A stretch of DNA of 64,000 nt from Anaeramoeba flamelloides (lineage: Eukaryota; Metamonada; Anaeramoebidae). Of the stretch, positions 15,493 to 27,567 are shown one piece after another; the stretch's first letter is position 1, and each line of letters begins with the position of its first letter. The translations under genes were made by a program, and so were the position numbers. The notes beneath the pieces are model-generated. The model saw only the letters and a program-made list of their open reading frames with translations. It had not been told where the DNA came from and did no database searches. The stretch lies in assembly GCA_027625915.1 (NCBI GenBank), contig JANTQA010000023.1, forward strand, positions 5,208,001-5,272,000. Direction: 5' to 3'.

Positions 15493-18400
15493 TATTTTGT
15501 AAATTGATAAGGATATAGTCAAATCCTCTAAAATTTACAAAATCTAAAAAAAAAAAAAAAGAAAAAAAAAAAATTATATACATACCATAACGTTTATTAT
15601 AAAGATTTATTTTTCATTTAATGTATCAAATATTTATAATATTTTCATCATCCTTGTGTATCTACGGGTAAAATTTAACTTTAATGAAAAAAAAAAAAGA
15701 AGAAAAAAAATATACCTTATATTCAAGAAATGTATTTTATAAAAAAAAAATATTGTATCTTATTGTAAAATTAAGGGGTATATTATAAAGTACTAGAACT
15801 ATAATTATTTTTTAATTTAATTTGAAAAATCTTATTTCTGGTTTATATTCTATTGCCACCATATTGGTATACCTCTTCACTCTCTAAAAAAAGTCAATAT
15901 TTTGAGCATAGTCCAAAATTTCATTATGTTTTAAATATGAAAAAAAGTTAGTTTATCAACTATATACAATTTTAATAAAGAGATAGAAAAACATTTGACC
16001 ATATAATATACAAATTAAAATTTTTACTTTTCTAAGTTTTAAATTAGAATTAATAAATGAGTACTTCGATAAAATATCTTTTTTAAACTGTAAGAATTTA
16101 TTTTCAAACTTATCATTTTATTGTTATCCTAAGCGTTGTTATTTTATTTTGTCTTTTGTTTTATGTGAAGCCTAAATCTTATTTTGACAAAACAATGGTA
16201 CAAGCAAAGGAACATGTGTGTTACACATACCAAGCACCGACACATATCAATTCTACAGAAAGACTGATATGTTTACTCCAAGTTTGTTTCAAATTTATAT
16301 AGTAACAAATTTTTGGGAATGTTGTTGAAGTAAATTGCAATTTTAGTTCATTAATGTTTCTTTAAGATCGAATTTTAAAAATTTTATTAATTCTCCAAAT
16401 GATTTTAATTCCTTTTTTATCTTTCAAATGCGTTAAGTACCGCCATGGAGAACCTAAAAAAATTGCTGAACACATAATTCTAAAAAAAAACTAGTTAAAT
16501 AAATATCAATTTTGTAAAAAATTGTACCAGGTCTTGAAATGAAAAAATGAAATAGAATACTTGTTATGATCAATATCTAGCCTAAATTTACCCAATTTAA
16601 AAGTTATTTTCAGAAATAAATTGTTGTTTTGAAAAGTATAAATCATTACACTGATTTTTTAAAAATTCAAATTTCAACAAATTTCTGAATTATTTCGAAA
16701 AAAATATTTTCAATGAGGAAGAAAATGAATTTATGATCTGCTAATGAATTATATTACAATATATTTTAAAAAGAAAACCACCAATTGAAAAAATAATTTA
16801 GTAGAAAAAAATCAACTTAATTTTGAAAATTTCAATAATTATTGTACAATTAGGAGAATAATATATATATATATATATATCCAAAGAACATGGATGTTAA
16901 AATCAATTTTTCCTTTTTTTTTAAAATATAATTAGAAAAATAATAAAAATAGTTAAAATAAAAATAAAACTACAACAACTTTTTTAAAACCTCGAAATTT
17001 CAACTGGATACTCAAATATTTTTTTTTTGAATTTGATTGTTTTTAATCAATAATAATACAATATAAATTGTAACTCAATATAGTATTAATTATCCAAAAA
17101 CAAAAATATCAATAGATTTTGCCATTATTTCTCAAATTTTAAAATCTTTTCTAACAAAATTAAATGAATCAAATTAATAATTCAAATAATGAAATAATAA
17201 TTAATATTATCAAATATTTTATTTAAATAATAAAATTTCATTGTTTATAATATTGGTATTTGAAAAAAATATTAAATATCTTCTAAATTCCTTGGATATT
17301 AATATTTTTTTGAATAAACTAAATGATCTTTTTTTTTCAAATCTTCAAGAATTTAAATATTTAATTTATTTTTCTTGTATTTTTTAAATTACTATGATTT
17401 TTCTAATTTTATTATCTCCTTAAAACATAATCTGAAATTAATAAAAAGCGGATTTTATGAAATAAAAATGTTTTTTCAATTTTTCGTATCTTTTTTTTGA
17501 TTTTCATAAGGCCTAAAAAAAAAAAAGAATCGCATGTTTTTAACTAGAAATTTAATTGGAAAAAATAAAAGATTTTAAAAATGATAAGATATTTCTCCAA
17601 AGTTGATAAATTAATTTTTTTATTTTAAAATCTATTGGATCTTTATGTCAAAAAATTCTCTATTGCCTCTGAAAAAAAAAAAAAATAGAAATATATAAGA
17701 CTTACTATTCCCCTTAAATCGAAATAAAAAAAAATAAAAACTCAAAAAATAAAAAAATATTTTTCTTTTTTCAACAAGTTCGGTGATTAAATGATCAAAA
17801 AAAAAAAAAAACAGAAAAAAAATAAAACTATTATATATATATATATATATATATATCACATTGTAAATAATTGATCTATATAAAAAGAAATACCAAAAAT
17901 CATCAAATAAATATTAATTTTTACTTTTAAAATTTTGACACAATTTTTGAGTCGATTTTTGAATAAAAGAACAATAAAATACTTCTAACAATAGATAAAA
18001 TTTTTAAAAATTGTCATCAAATTTATAATTTAAAATTCACTTAAAAAATTAAAGAATTTGACATAGAAATTGATTTAAACTAAAGTGTGTTATTGAATAT
18101 TAGATTAAATTGAGTGATGGAACAAGAAGAAAACAAGTTAATGAGTTCAATATTCAGAACGGGTGTATTTGTGATAACTTTAGGGGGGGGGTTGTAATAG
18201 AACAAAAAACAAAATTACTAAAATAAAAATAAAAAAAGGCTTCTTTTTTTCAAAAATTATTGTGTCTTTGTGTTTTGAGATTTATAAAAACTCTTGAAAA
18301 CTTTGGATTTCTATTGCAATAAAAAAATAGTTACTAGATTAAAATTTATAAAGCAATACCTAAAAAGTTGGAAAACAACACTTCAAAACACTTTTTTTGT

Positions 18401-19498
18401 AAAAAACCACAATAAAAGTTTGAAAAAAAAAATTTATACAAGCCAATACGGATTATTGAACAAACTTTATTTTGAATTTTTTTTTTGAAAAATATATATT
18501 GACTTGACCTATATTAATATACCGTTATTTAACAAAAAATAAAAAAATTTTTTTTACAAGTTGCAAAATGATGATTTAATTATTGCTGTGACAATCAAAT
18601 TTTACTCATCAAAATATTATTTCCAAGTTCAAGTTGGAAGTTTAACTAGATCTTTAAAAATATCATTTCTAATTGGTTTTTTAAAGATCTTTTAGTTTTT
18701 TCAACTAATAATTTTGTGTAAAAATTTTGGAACTTGAATAAAAAAATTTACATTTAGTAATTGGAAAAATATGGTATTTTTATTTATCTTTACAACAAAT
18801 ATTTTGATAAAAAGTTCTTGATCAAAAATTGTCCAATTAACAGGTATTATACTTTATCCTTTATTTTTTACAATGAGGGGATTAAACGAGAATACTTTCA
18901 ATAATGTTAATATTTTAAGAAAGGCAAATGAACTTTTTATTTATTTGATTTTATTTTTTTTTGATATTCTCTAAGTTGTCTTAAATACTGGACACAAACC
19001 TAAATAATGAATGAAGCAAAATTGTTTTTTAGTGAGGGAATTTCTTTGAATTTTTCGAAAGAAAAAAAAATAGGTTTGATCAAAGTAATTAGTTAAAAAA
19101 ATTAAATCGGTTGGAATGTGAACCATGAATAGCTTTAGGTCATATATTCACAAAAAAAAAATTATAAAAAGGTTAAAAATGGAGAAAAAATCGTCTTCTG
19201 ATTATACTTAATATTTGTCAATTATAGAAGATCTTTTATTCCAAGAGTTTGTTTAAAATTTCAAAACCTTCAACATTTTTGATCAAAAAATAAAATAGAT
19301 ACGTTAACTTTTTGAAAAATCAACAAAAAAAAATAGAAACTAAGAATAAGGTTGGTAGGGTTAAAATCACCTTGTATCATAGATAGAATATTTTTGAATT
19401 GATCTTTTCTTTTAATTTGTCAATAAAACAAAAAAAATAAAAGAAATTTTCATTTCTTTTCAAAAAGATAATTTTTTAATATAATTGTTAATATTTTC
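15493..19498. other. Long spacer; no firm gene
   Basis: AT-rich DNA with homopolymers, TA runs and a G9 tract at 18183-18191. Two short patches are less AT-rich: 16190-16290, with an open frame from ATG at 16196 (MVQAKEHVCYTYQAPTHI...), and 18118-18200, with MEQEENKLMSSIFRTGV before a stop. Neither shows a partner exon or a recognisable product. Confidence 0.5.
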
Positions 19499-21036
19499 AT
19501 GGAATTTGAAGGTCACATTGAATTGATACTTGGGCCTGTCTTTAGCGGAAAGACTTCTGAACTTTTAAGAAGAATAAATAGACTCTCGTACCGATCAAAA
19601 AAATGTTTAATCTTGAAATTTTCAAAAGAATCAGAAACTTGTAAAAAATCTTTTGAAACACACAGTGGGTAAACAATCTTACTTTTTTTTTATGTCTTAT
19701 TGTGTTTGTGTTGATCCTGTTATTATCTGTATTTTTGTAATAATTTGTACTTTTTATAAATTTTTTCCTTTCTTGTACAAAGTAATGATTTTGAAAATAA
19801 TTATTTTTCTCATGAAAAAGAACATTTTTGGAATTGTTTACAAGTAAAAGAGAGGCAAAGTGTCTGGAAATAAAAACAAAATACAAAAGTTGAATATTAA
19901 CAATTTCTTCACAAAATGGTTGTGTGTGGAAAAAATAAAGGGGATTTAGAAAAATATTATACTACTCAACCAATCCCTTTCTAAATTTTTAATTTTTTAT
20001 TTTTCCTCCTTTTTCAATTAATCATCTCTATTTTTTTTTTTACACCAAATTCAACATTTATTGATAATAACACACTTATAGTTTACCATTTACCGCGATC
20101 ACAACCGACACTCTTTCCAGAGTAACGGATAAAACGAAAGAATATGAAGTAATTGGTATTGATGATGGTCAATTTTTTGCAAACATTTCTGATTTTGCAG
20201 AAGAACTTGCAAATGAAGGAAAAATTGTTATTGTTGCAGCACTTGATGGCACCTTTGAAAGGAAGCCCTTTGAGTGTATCACGAAATTGATTCCAAGATG
20301 TGAACATTTAATTAAACTAAAGCCTGTGTGTTTAATGTCATACAGAGAAGGAGCCTTTAGTAAAAGAATTACCAAGGAAAAGCAAATCAAATTACTTGGG
20401 GGGCAAGACAAGTATCTAAGCGTCTGCCGAAAAAAGTATTTTGAAGATTTGGAACAAACAGAGAACAAGAACAAGAACAAGAACAACTCAAGCTACACAT
20501 ACGACGGGCAAATTCAATTAGTATTAGGCCCAATGTTTGGTGGCAAAAGTTCTGAATTACTGAAACGAATTAGGAGACACTCGATTGCCAAAAAAGCGTG
20601 CACGGTTGTCAAATTCGCTCGAGACACACGCTATTCCGTTGACAAATGCAGCACACACGATAAAGTAATGATGGATGCTGTGCCTTGCACAGGAAAGCTT
20701 TTTGACATTGAAGAGAAAGTCAAAAATCATGATATTATCGGGATCGACGAGGGGCAATTCTTTGAAGATGTTGTTGAATTCTCCGAGCACATGGCCAATT
20801 TAGGAAAAATTGTTATCATTGCCGCACTTGACGGCACCTTTGAAAGGAAACCCTTTGGCAGAGTGCTAGAATTAGTTTCCAAATCAGAAGAAGTGATCAA
20901 ATTAAACGCCGTTTGTACAATCACATACAAAGACGCAGCATTCACGAAAAGGACTTCCCAAGAAAAAGACGTCCAGGTTATTGGCGGTGCCGACAAATAC
21001 TTGGCGGTTAGTAGAAGTGGGTTTTTTAAGAATTAA
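19499..21036 (+). CDS. Tandem two-domain thymidine kinase (TK1 type)
   Basis: Two exons, 19499-19668 and 20082-21036, join in phase 2 across a 413 bp GT-AG intron to give 374 residues. The family phosphorylates thymidine with ATP for dTTP salvage, normally in the cytosol. Domain 1 (about residues 5-190) has P-loop GPVFSGKT (12-19) and IGIDDGQFF (around 82-89). Domain 2 (about 198-374) has P-loop GPMFGGKSSELL (206-213 and on), FARDTRYS, THDK, IGIDEGQFF with the catalytic Glu at about 280, and ALDGTFERKPFG. A short Asn/Lys linker separates the two. Domain 1 lacks the DTR motif (it reads KESETC) and has Asp for the catalytic Glu, so it is probably weak or inactive. Both domains have lost zinc-site cysteines: VCLMS/VCRKK and VCTIT/VSRSG instead of CxxC/CxxC. 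The start ATG lies directly before the first strand, as in single-domain relatives. No introns are seen in the second domain. Family assignment is firm; activity of each half is inference. Confidence 0.93.
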
Positions 21037-21239
21037 GAAACGTATTAATTAATTGGTTAAAAACTAATCCTTTAACCAGTTCATTGATTTTCTTTTTTTT
21101 TTTTGTTTTATTTACTCTTGGCTCTTTACTTTTTTCTTTTTCTTTTTTGTTATCTTGTTTGTGAAATGAAAATTGTATTGAATAAATTTTAATTTTTCTT
21201 TTTGTGGTTTTTTATTTTAAGGTTTTGGTTCCTGAATTA
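21037..21239 (+). other. Downstream flank of the thymidine kinase gene
   Basis: T-rich sequence with an AATAAA at 21181-21186, plausible as the polyadenylation region. Confidence 0.35.
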
Positions 21240-21800
21240 TAAAAGTAAAATATCTTGTATCTTGGTAAAAGTTTTGGCTATTTTTGTTCTTATCTGTTTG
21301 ATCTTGGGCTCTGTATGAGTTTTGATAGGGGTTGAAGAAGTTTATTTTTTTATGATTTATTTTTTTTTTTTTAAATTCAAATTGAAGAGTGTAAGGCTAA
21401 TAGGTTTAAAAGTAAGCTAATAATAATGAATTTTGTAATTTTGGGTTGTCACTTGAATAATTTATTTCCCTTTTGTTCAATTACTTACTAAAAAAACAAT
21501 TTTTTGTAAATCATCACAATAAAACCAATCCTAATTAAAATTTTCAATTAAAAACACATAACGCATCAATTTAATTTTTTTTTAACATAAGTTCCAGCCC
21601 ATGAATCTTACAAAATTCAATTAAAATAAAGGAAAAAATAATAAATTCATTTTTTAACAGCTTTTGAATAACTATAAACACCCATACAGAGCACAAGATC
21701 AAACAGCTATCAAACAAATTAATAATTCACCACACCAAACAAAATATAAGATTTCTTTCACATTTCAGGGATTGTAAACCATAAGTTCTCTATTTTCTTA
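21240..21800. repeat. Palindromic repeat, family D, copy 1
   Basis: CTGTTTGATCTTGGGCTCTG TATGAG (near 21293-21322) returns inverted near 21672-21710 as CATACAGAGCACAAGATCAAACAG. The outer sequence also resembles that of the next copy. The ends are too diverged to place exactly. Confidence 0.55.
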
Positions 21801-22239
21801 AAAGTAAAATCAGAAAATGAATATTTATCAAAATTATAAAATCAGAAATTTTAAAAAGAAAGGAAAAACAATTTGGCAAAGATTGATGAAAAGTCTGTTC
21901 AATTGATTTTCAACTAAACAATTTCACAAATCCCTTATTTTTTAGTTTATTAACTTCTTCTTATCAGGAGTTGAAGAAAATTGTGTGAATTGAATAAAAG
22001 TTGTGGAAACAATGAAAAGTGAATATTTTGTTTTTTTCAGAATTCACATTTTGATTCTTTTACAAAAAAATCTCTTATAATTTTTTTTTTTTCTTATGAT
22101 CTATCAAAACAAATGATTCTTTTTTCTTTCAATAATTAGTTTCGTTCTTATTTCTTGTTGAAATTTAGTTTTTTTTAGAAAATAATCATTCTAAAAATTT
22201 AAATAATTAATAATTTTTTATTTTTCTATTATTAATAAG

Positions 22240-22805
22240 AATTTCAGGTTGACAATCCCAGAAATTGGAAAAAAAATATTAGATTATATCAGGTATGGTA
22301 ATTTATTAAAATGGTTTGTAGCTGGCTGGTCTTGAATTTGGTATGAGTTTTAATCTTGGCTCAAAAAGATAATTTTTGTCAATTTTTTTTAGTATTTTCC
22401 AAAATCTGATTTTGAAGGGTTGGAGGACAATTGATTGTTAACTAAGTAATAAGAAATTAAGATTTGTGGGTTGATGTTTAAAATTTTTATTAGTTACTTT
22501 TTTTGTACTATCTTTACAATAATTTTTTTTTTTTTTGGTAATTGAGTAAAAGGGAAATCAATATTTCAATTGAAAGCTCTAATATTAGAATCCATTCGAA
22601 AACACCTACGAATTTATTTGCCATAGACCCTCGAAAATTGGATTTTGGAAAATAATACAAAAAATTGACAAAAATTATCTTTTTGAGCCAAGATTAAAAC
22701 TCATACCAAACTCAAGATCAGCCAGCTAAGAAAATTAATTCACTAGTTTCAAACAGGAAACAAGATAATCTTTTTTCAAATTCAATGGGTTGTTAATCTT
22801 AATAT
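22240..22805. repeat. Palindromic repeat, family D, copy 2
   Basis: TAGCTGGCTGGTCTTGAATT and GGTATGAGTTTTAATCTTGG (22318-22362) return inverted at 22685-22730, and the arms run inward through GATAATTTTTGTCAATTTTT and ATTTTCCAAAATC. The core resembles copy 1 at 21240-21800. Likely a non-autonomous element; no clear target duplication was seen. Confidence 0.6.
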
Positions 22806-22823
22806 TTTTAAAAAATTTAACTA

Positions 22824-23306
22824 CAGTGATCAAAATAAAGCGTACACAACTACTATAATCCGTGTTTCAAAATATTGTCCGTGCTTTTTTTTATTCTTGT
22901 ACCAAAGCAACATCCAATCTACTAACAAATAGTATACCTAAAGTTCAAATCAATTTTGAAAGTAAAGGTCTAGTTATTTTCAGTAAAATTTAAATTATTC
23001 ATGCAAATAGTTGAAAATTTTTCATATAATCCCAATTTTTTTTTAAAATTTTTTGTTTTTTTTATTAGATAACAATTATGATTCAAAATTTTCCTCTATT
23101 TTTTGAGATAAATTTTGCAATTTGATCCTTCATTTTTCGAATTTTTTTTATACTAATGGAACTTTAAGAAACCAATACCATATTTTTTAGGGTTTATTAT
23201 TGGTTTCTTTGATTAGTTAATGTATAGGTCAACTATAACAAAAAAACACGCTTTTTATTTTGAAACACGTATAATAATTTTTTTGCACGGATTATTTTGA
23301 CTACAG
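22824..23306. mobile_element. Palindromic MITE, family C
   Basis: TA-flanked, about 483 bp. The left end is CAGTGATCAAAATAAAGCGT and the right end, inverted, is CTGTAGTCAAAATAATCCGT. Both arms then carry a CGTGTTTCAAAAT box. The TCAAAATAA subterminal motif resembles ends of Tc1-like elements. No coding sequence inside. Confidence 0.8.
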
Positions 23307-23700
23307 TATTTGGGTTTTTTTTTCTTGTGATTTTATAGTTTTCATCATCTTTTTATCAATACCGATGTTTTTCTGTCTATTTGTTGGCAATTAAAACATT
23401 CTACTCACTAATCCAATCCAAAAAATCTTTTGTTTTTATTGAGTGTTAGATATGAAAAATAAAATCCTTTTTTTTACTCCAAAAAATCAGAATTAAATAT
23501 ATTTTGATGTTATTGAAAAATTATTCAAAAAGGAACTTTAAAAAGTATAAAATTTCGATAAAGAACATTCCATTGAAAAGTTTATCATATTGTGATCCGA
23601 AATTTTGAATTGTTGTTATTCGAATAATTCTCAAAATGGAATCATTATATTAACTCTGGTTATTTTTTTTAGTTAACATCTCTTCAAATAATTTTATAAT
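23307..23700 (+). other. Upstream flank of the uL2 gene
   Basis: Non-repetitive AT-rich sequence between the MITE and the start codon. No defined promoter element was recognised. Confidence 0.35.
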
Positions 23701-26700
23701 ATGGGTAAAAGAGTAAGAACTCAACGTAAAGGAAGCGGAACTGTCTTTAGAGCACACACACATCATAGAAAAGGTGCAGCAAAACTCAGATCTTTGGATC
23801 GAGTCGAAAAAAGAGGTTATATCAGAGGTGTAGTCCACAACATTATCCACGATCCAGGTAGATCTGCACCACTTGCTGTTGTGCATTTCAAAAGTGTTCT
23901 TGGAAACAAAAAACAAAAAGAACTTTTCATTGCCACTGAAGGAATGTATTCAGGACAATTTATTTTCTGTGGAAAAACTGGTTTGAAACTTTTCCTTTTT
24001 ATTTGCTAAAAGTTTTTGACTCTTTTTTTTGCTTTTTTTAATTTTTTTCTTTTTTGATTTTAAAAGAATTTTTGAAAAAAAACAAGATTTGCTTTAAAAT
24101 TCTTTTTTATTTTATTTGTTTTTGATTTCATAAAGAAACCAAATTTAAATTGAAAACAATAAAGAGTTCTGAATTCAAATTTGAAAAAATTTGTCTTAAT
24201 TTTCTGATAAAATTAACAAACAAGAAAACAAAACAAAACAATTGTATTCAAAAAACAAACACCCCAAATCAAAAACAATAAATAAAAATATAAATAAATT
24301 TCTCTTAAAAAGCTCGTCTTGAACCAGGTAACACACTCCCAATTGGTGTATTACCAGAAGGTACAATTATCTGTAATGTGGAAGGAAGAATGGGAGACAG
24401 AGGGAAAATTGCAAGATGTTCCGGAAACTATGCCACTGTCATTGGACACAAACCTGAAGAAGGAAAAACAAGAATCAGACTACCATCTGGAACCAAAAAA
24501 TTTGTTTCTTCAAAGGCTAGGTCTACAATTGGAATTGTTGCTGGTGGTGGAAGAGTTGACAAGCCTTTACTTAAAGCAGGAAGAGCTTATTTCAAAAACA
24601 AAGCTAAGAAAAATAGATGGCCAGTAGTTAGAGGTGTTGCTAAAAATGTAATGCAAATCGTTTTTTTTTTTTTATTTTTTTTTCCTTTTCTTTGAATTGT
24701 TGATTTAAAAGCACAACACAAGTTGTTCAGAAACAAAACTTTCCTTTAATGAATTGTTGTATGATCTAAAAAAAAAACATTTTTGTTGATTCTCTGATCT
24801 TTGATATTTATCATTTGAATTTCTTTTTTAATAAAGAAAGAATAAAAAAGGCCTTTTTCAATCACTAAAATCATTAAAACATTCAATACAACAGCCTTTA
24901 AAAATCAATTAATTGCAATAATTTATTCAGAAAATACATAAATGAAGTCAAAAAAAGAATCTACCCAAAAACGGAAATTTGAAAATAAAAGAATAAACAT
25001 TTATGTTATTTAGATTGGCACTTTTTTCGCTTCATTCATTCGGTTGGTTAAAAAATTTTTTATCTAAAAAGATTGGATCTAATGAATTTCTAATTGAATT
25101 ACCTGAAGGTTTATCAAATTTTTCCTTATCAAGTTGAAAAAAAAAAAAGGATCTCAGATAATTTGCAAAATAGGAACAATATCAAAATAACTTAAAACGC
25201 TTTTCTTTTCTTTTCTTTTCTTTTATTGTTAATTACGAGAGGTGATTCAAAATAATTACCTTCTATTTGCCTCACAAAAAGCACATATATAGAAATATAT
25301 ATATATATATATATTCTCTTATAATTAGTAAATGGTAAAGAAAATTCTGATTCTTTATAAAAATTTTTAAACAAAAATTTAGAAATTAGGTAAGTGTCGT
25401 AGAGTGTCGTAGAGTGCCTAGGTTTTCTTGAGGTTTTCTGTTTCATTTGTTAAATCTATTGATTTTCCAAAAAAACAGAAAACTCAAGAAAACCTAACGG
25501 CGCTTTTCCATAATTCAAAAGAATAGAATAAAATCAAAGATTTTAGTCAATTCTTTTAAATTCTGGAAAAGCTAATGCTTTTTTTTTCAATTTCTGGAAT
25601 TAAAAAAAACCCAACGGCGCTTTTCTTGAGGTTTTCTGTTTTATCTGTAAAGTGTTCATTGTTTTTTTTGAGGTTTTCTATTTTATTTGTGAAGTGTTCT
25701 AGGTTTTTTTTACTTTATGAAATAAACAGAAAATTTTAATAAATTTTCGGTTTATTTTGAAAAGTAAAAAAAAACCTAACAAAAATCTATTGATTTTCCA
25801 AATAAACAAAAAACTAAAGAAAATCTAACGACAATTTTCCAGGATTCAAAAGAATAGAGTAAAATCATAAATTTTGCTCAATTCTTTTAAATCCTGGAAA
25901 ACCTAACGAACTGTGCTCGAGTGTCGTAGAGTGCCTTAGAGTGCAATCAAGTGCCTAGATTTTTTTTGATTTTTGAAATAAACCGAAAATTTATTTAATT
26001 TTCTGTTTATTCCAAAAATTAAAAAAACCTAACGTTTGTAAGAGGATAAAATTAAATTCCTCTCTTCAAAATAAAAAAAAAAAAAAATATACTGTTATTT
26101 GCATAATAAATGGGAAAAATATTCCACTTTCTTTTTTATTTATTTTTCTTTAACAAAGAGAGTTTTCAAAGAAGTAGGTTGGGATTTGTATCTCTATTTG
26201 AAAAAGGAAATTGAAAATGAAATTTTTTTTGTATTTATTCTCTAAATACCAGTATTTTTTTTTTTATGAAAAATATACAAACCAGTATCAAGTTAGAAGT
26301 AAACTTTTTGAAATTTTTTTCATATTTTTTTTTCAATTTCCTTTTTTTATCATCCCAATGTTCGAAATATTTGTTGAAATATAAAAATTGATTTTTATTA
26401 AAGCTCAGCAAAACACTCAATTCTACATAATTTCTAAAATAACCTTCAAAAAAAGTTTACTATAAAAAAAATCAAAAACTACAAAATACAGGTAGATAGT
26501 TTTTGTTTTTATTCCATAACGAGGGAGTTTAAGAACAGAATATTTCTCCTTAGTATTTGGAAATAACTTTTAATTTTTGGAACTTGAAAAAAAAATATTA
26601 TCTACCAAATATAACCATTTCACAGCCATTAAAAAATAAAATTTTTTTGAAGAATTCCAAATTTCTCAAAAAAATGAAATTGAAAGAATAGATATTTGCA

Positions 26701-27531
26701 ATGACTATTTTCACGAGAAAATGGTGGATTAAAAAACCATCACATTACACAACCAATTTCCATTTAACTTTGAATTGAACAATAATCCTGATTTTGAACA
26801 AAACAAAATCTTGAGTACAAAATTCAACAATAAAATCCAAAAATAATTTCTACCAGAAAAAGATGAAAAATTTAAATTGCTTTTTAACACTTTTTTAGAT
26901 TTTATTCTGTCATTGAGAAGATTAAGTGTGGACTTTTTAAAGCTTTAACAAATAGAATGAGTTCATTAAAACATTCGCGATCATTCAATCAGAGAAAATT
27001 TGATCATTAAAATAATAGAAAAGATGTATTTTGTATTATTGTTTTTTTTTTTTTCTATTAGTTAAACCAAGATCATTTGCGAAAGTAAATTGTACCAAAC
27101 AAGAATATGTCCCCAAAAAAAAGTCAATTATGTATTTTTTGTGTTGTGTTTATTTTTTTTTTACAAAGGTTAAACCAAGATCATTTGCGAAAGTAAATTG
27201 AACAAAACAAGAATACAGATCCAACACAAAGTTAATTATTATGTGAATTATTTATTTTGTTTTTTGTTGGAATCGTAATTAAAAATACCCTTTCGTAAAT
27301 AAGAACTGTTTGTGTCACCCGGCGCGTTGGTTTTCAGGTTAACTCAAAACAATATTTGCTTATCCTGATTATTCAATTTTTAATCCTTGGGTTTTGGCTT
27401 AGTAATCATTTCATTTGTAAGAGTACCATTATTCTTTTGAAAATCTAATCAATATTCAATTTGGGAATTATTGATTGTTTCAAAATAATAAACAAGGGTA
27501 TTGAGCGAGAAGAGGAAAAAATAATAAACTT

Positions 27532-27567
<36 letters not shown>

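Noticed and set aside
27300-27425. GC-richer patch in uL2 intron 2 as a possible intronic snoRNA
   Set aside because: No paired C and D boxes or H/ACA hairpin layout could be found around it.
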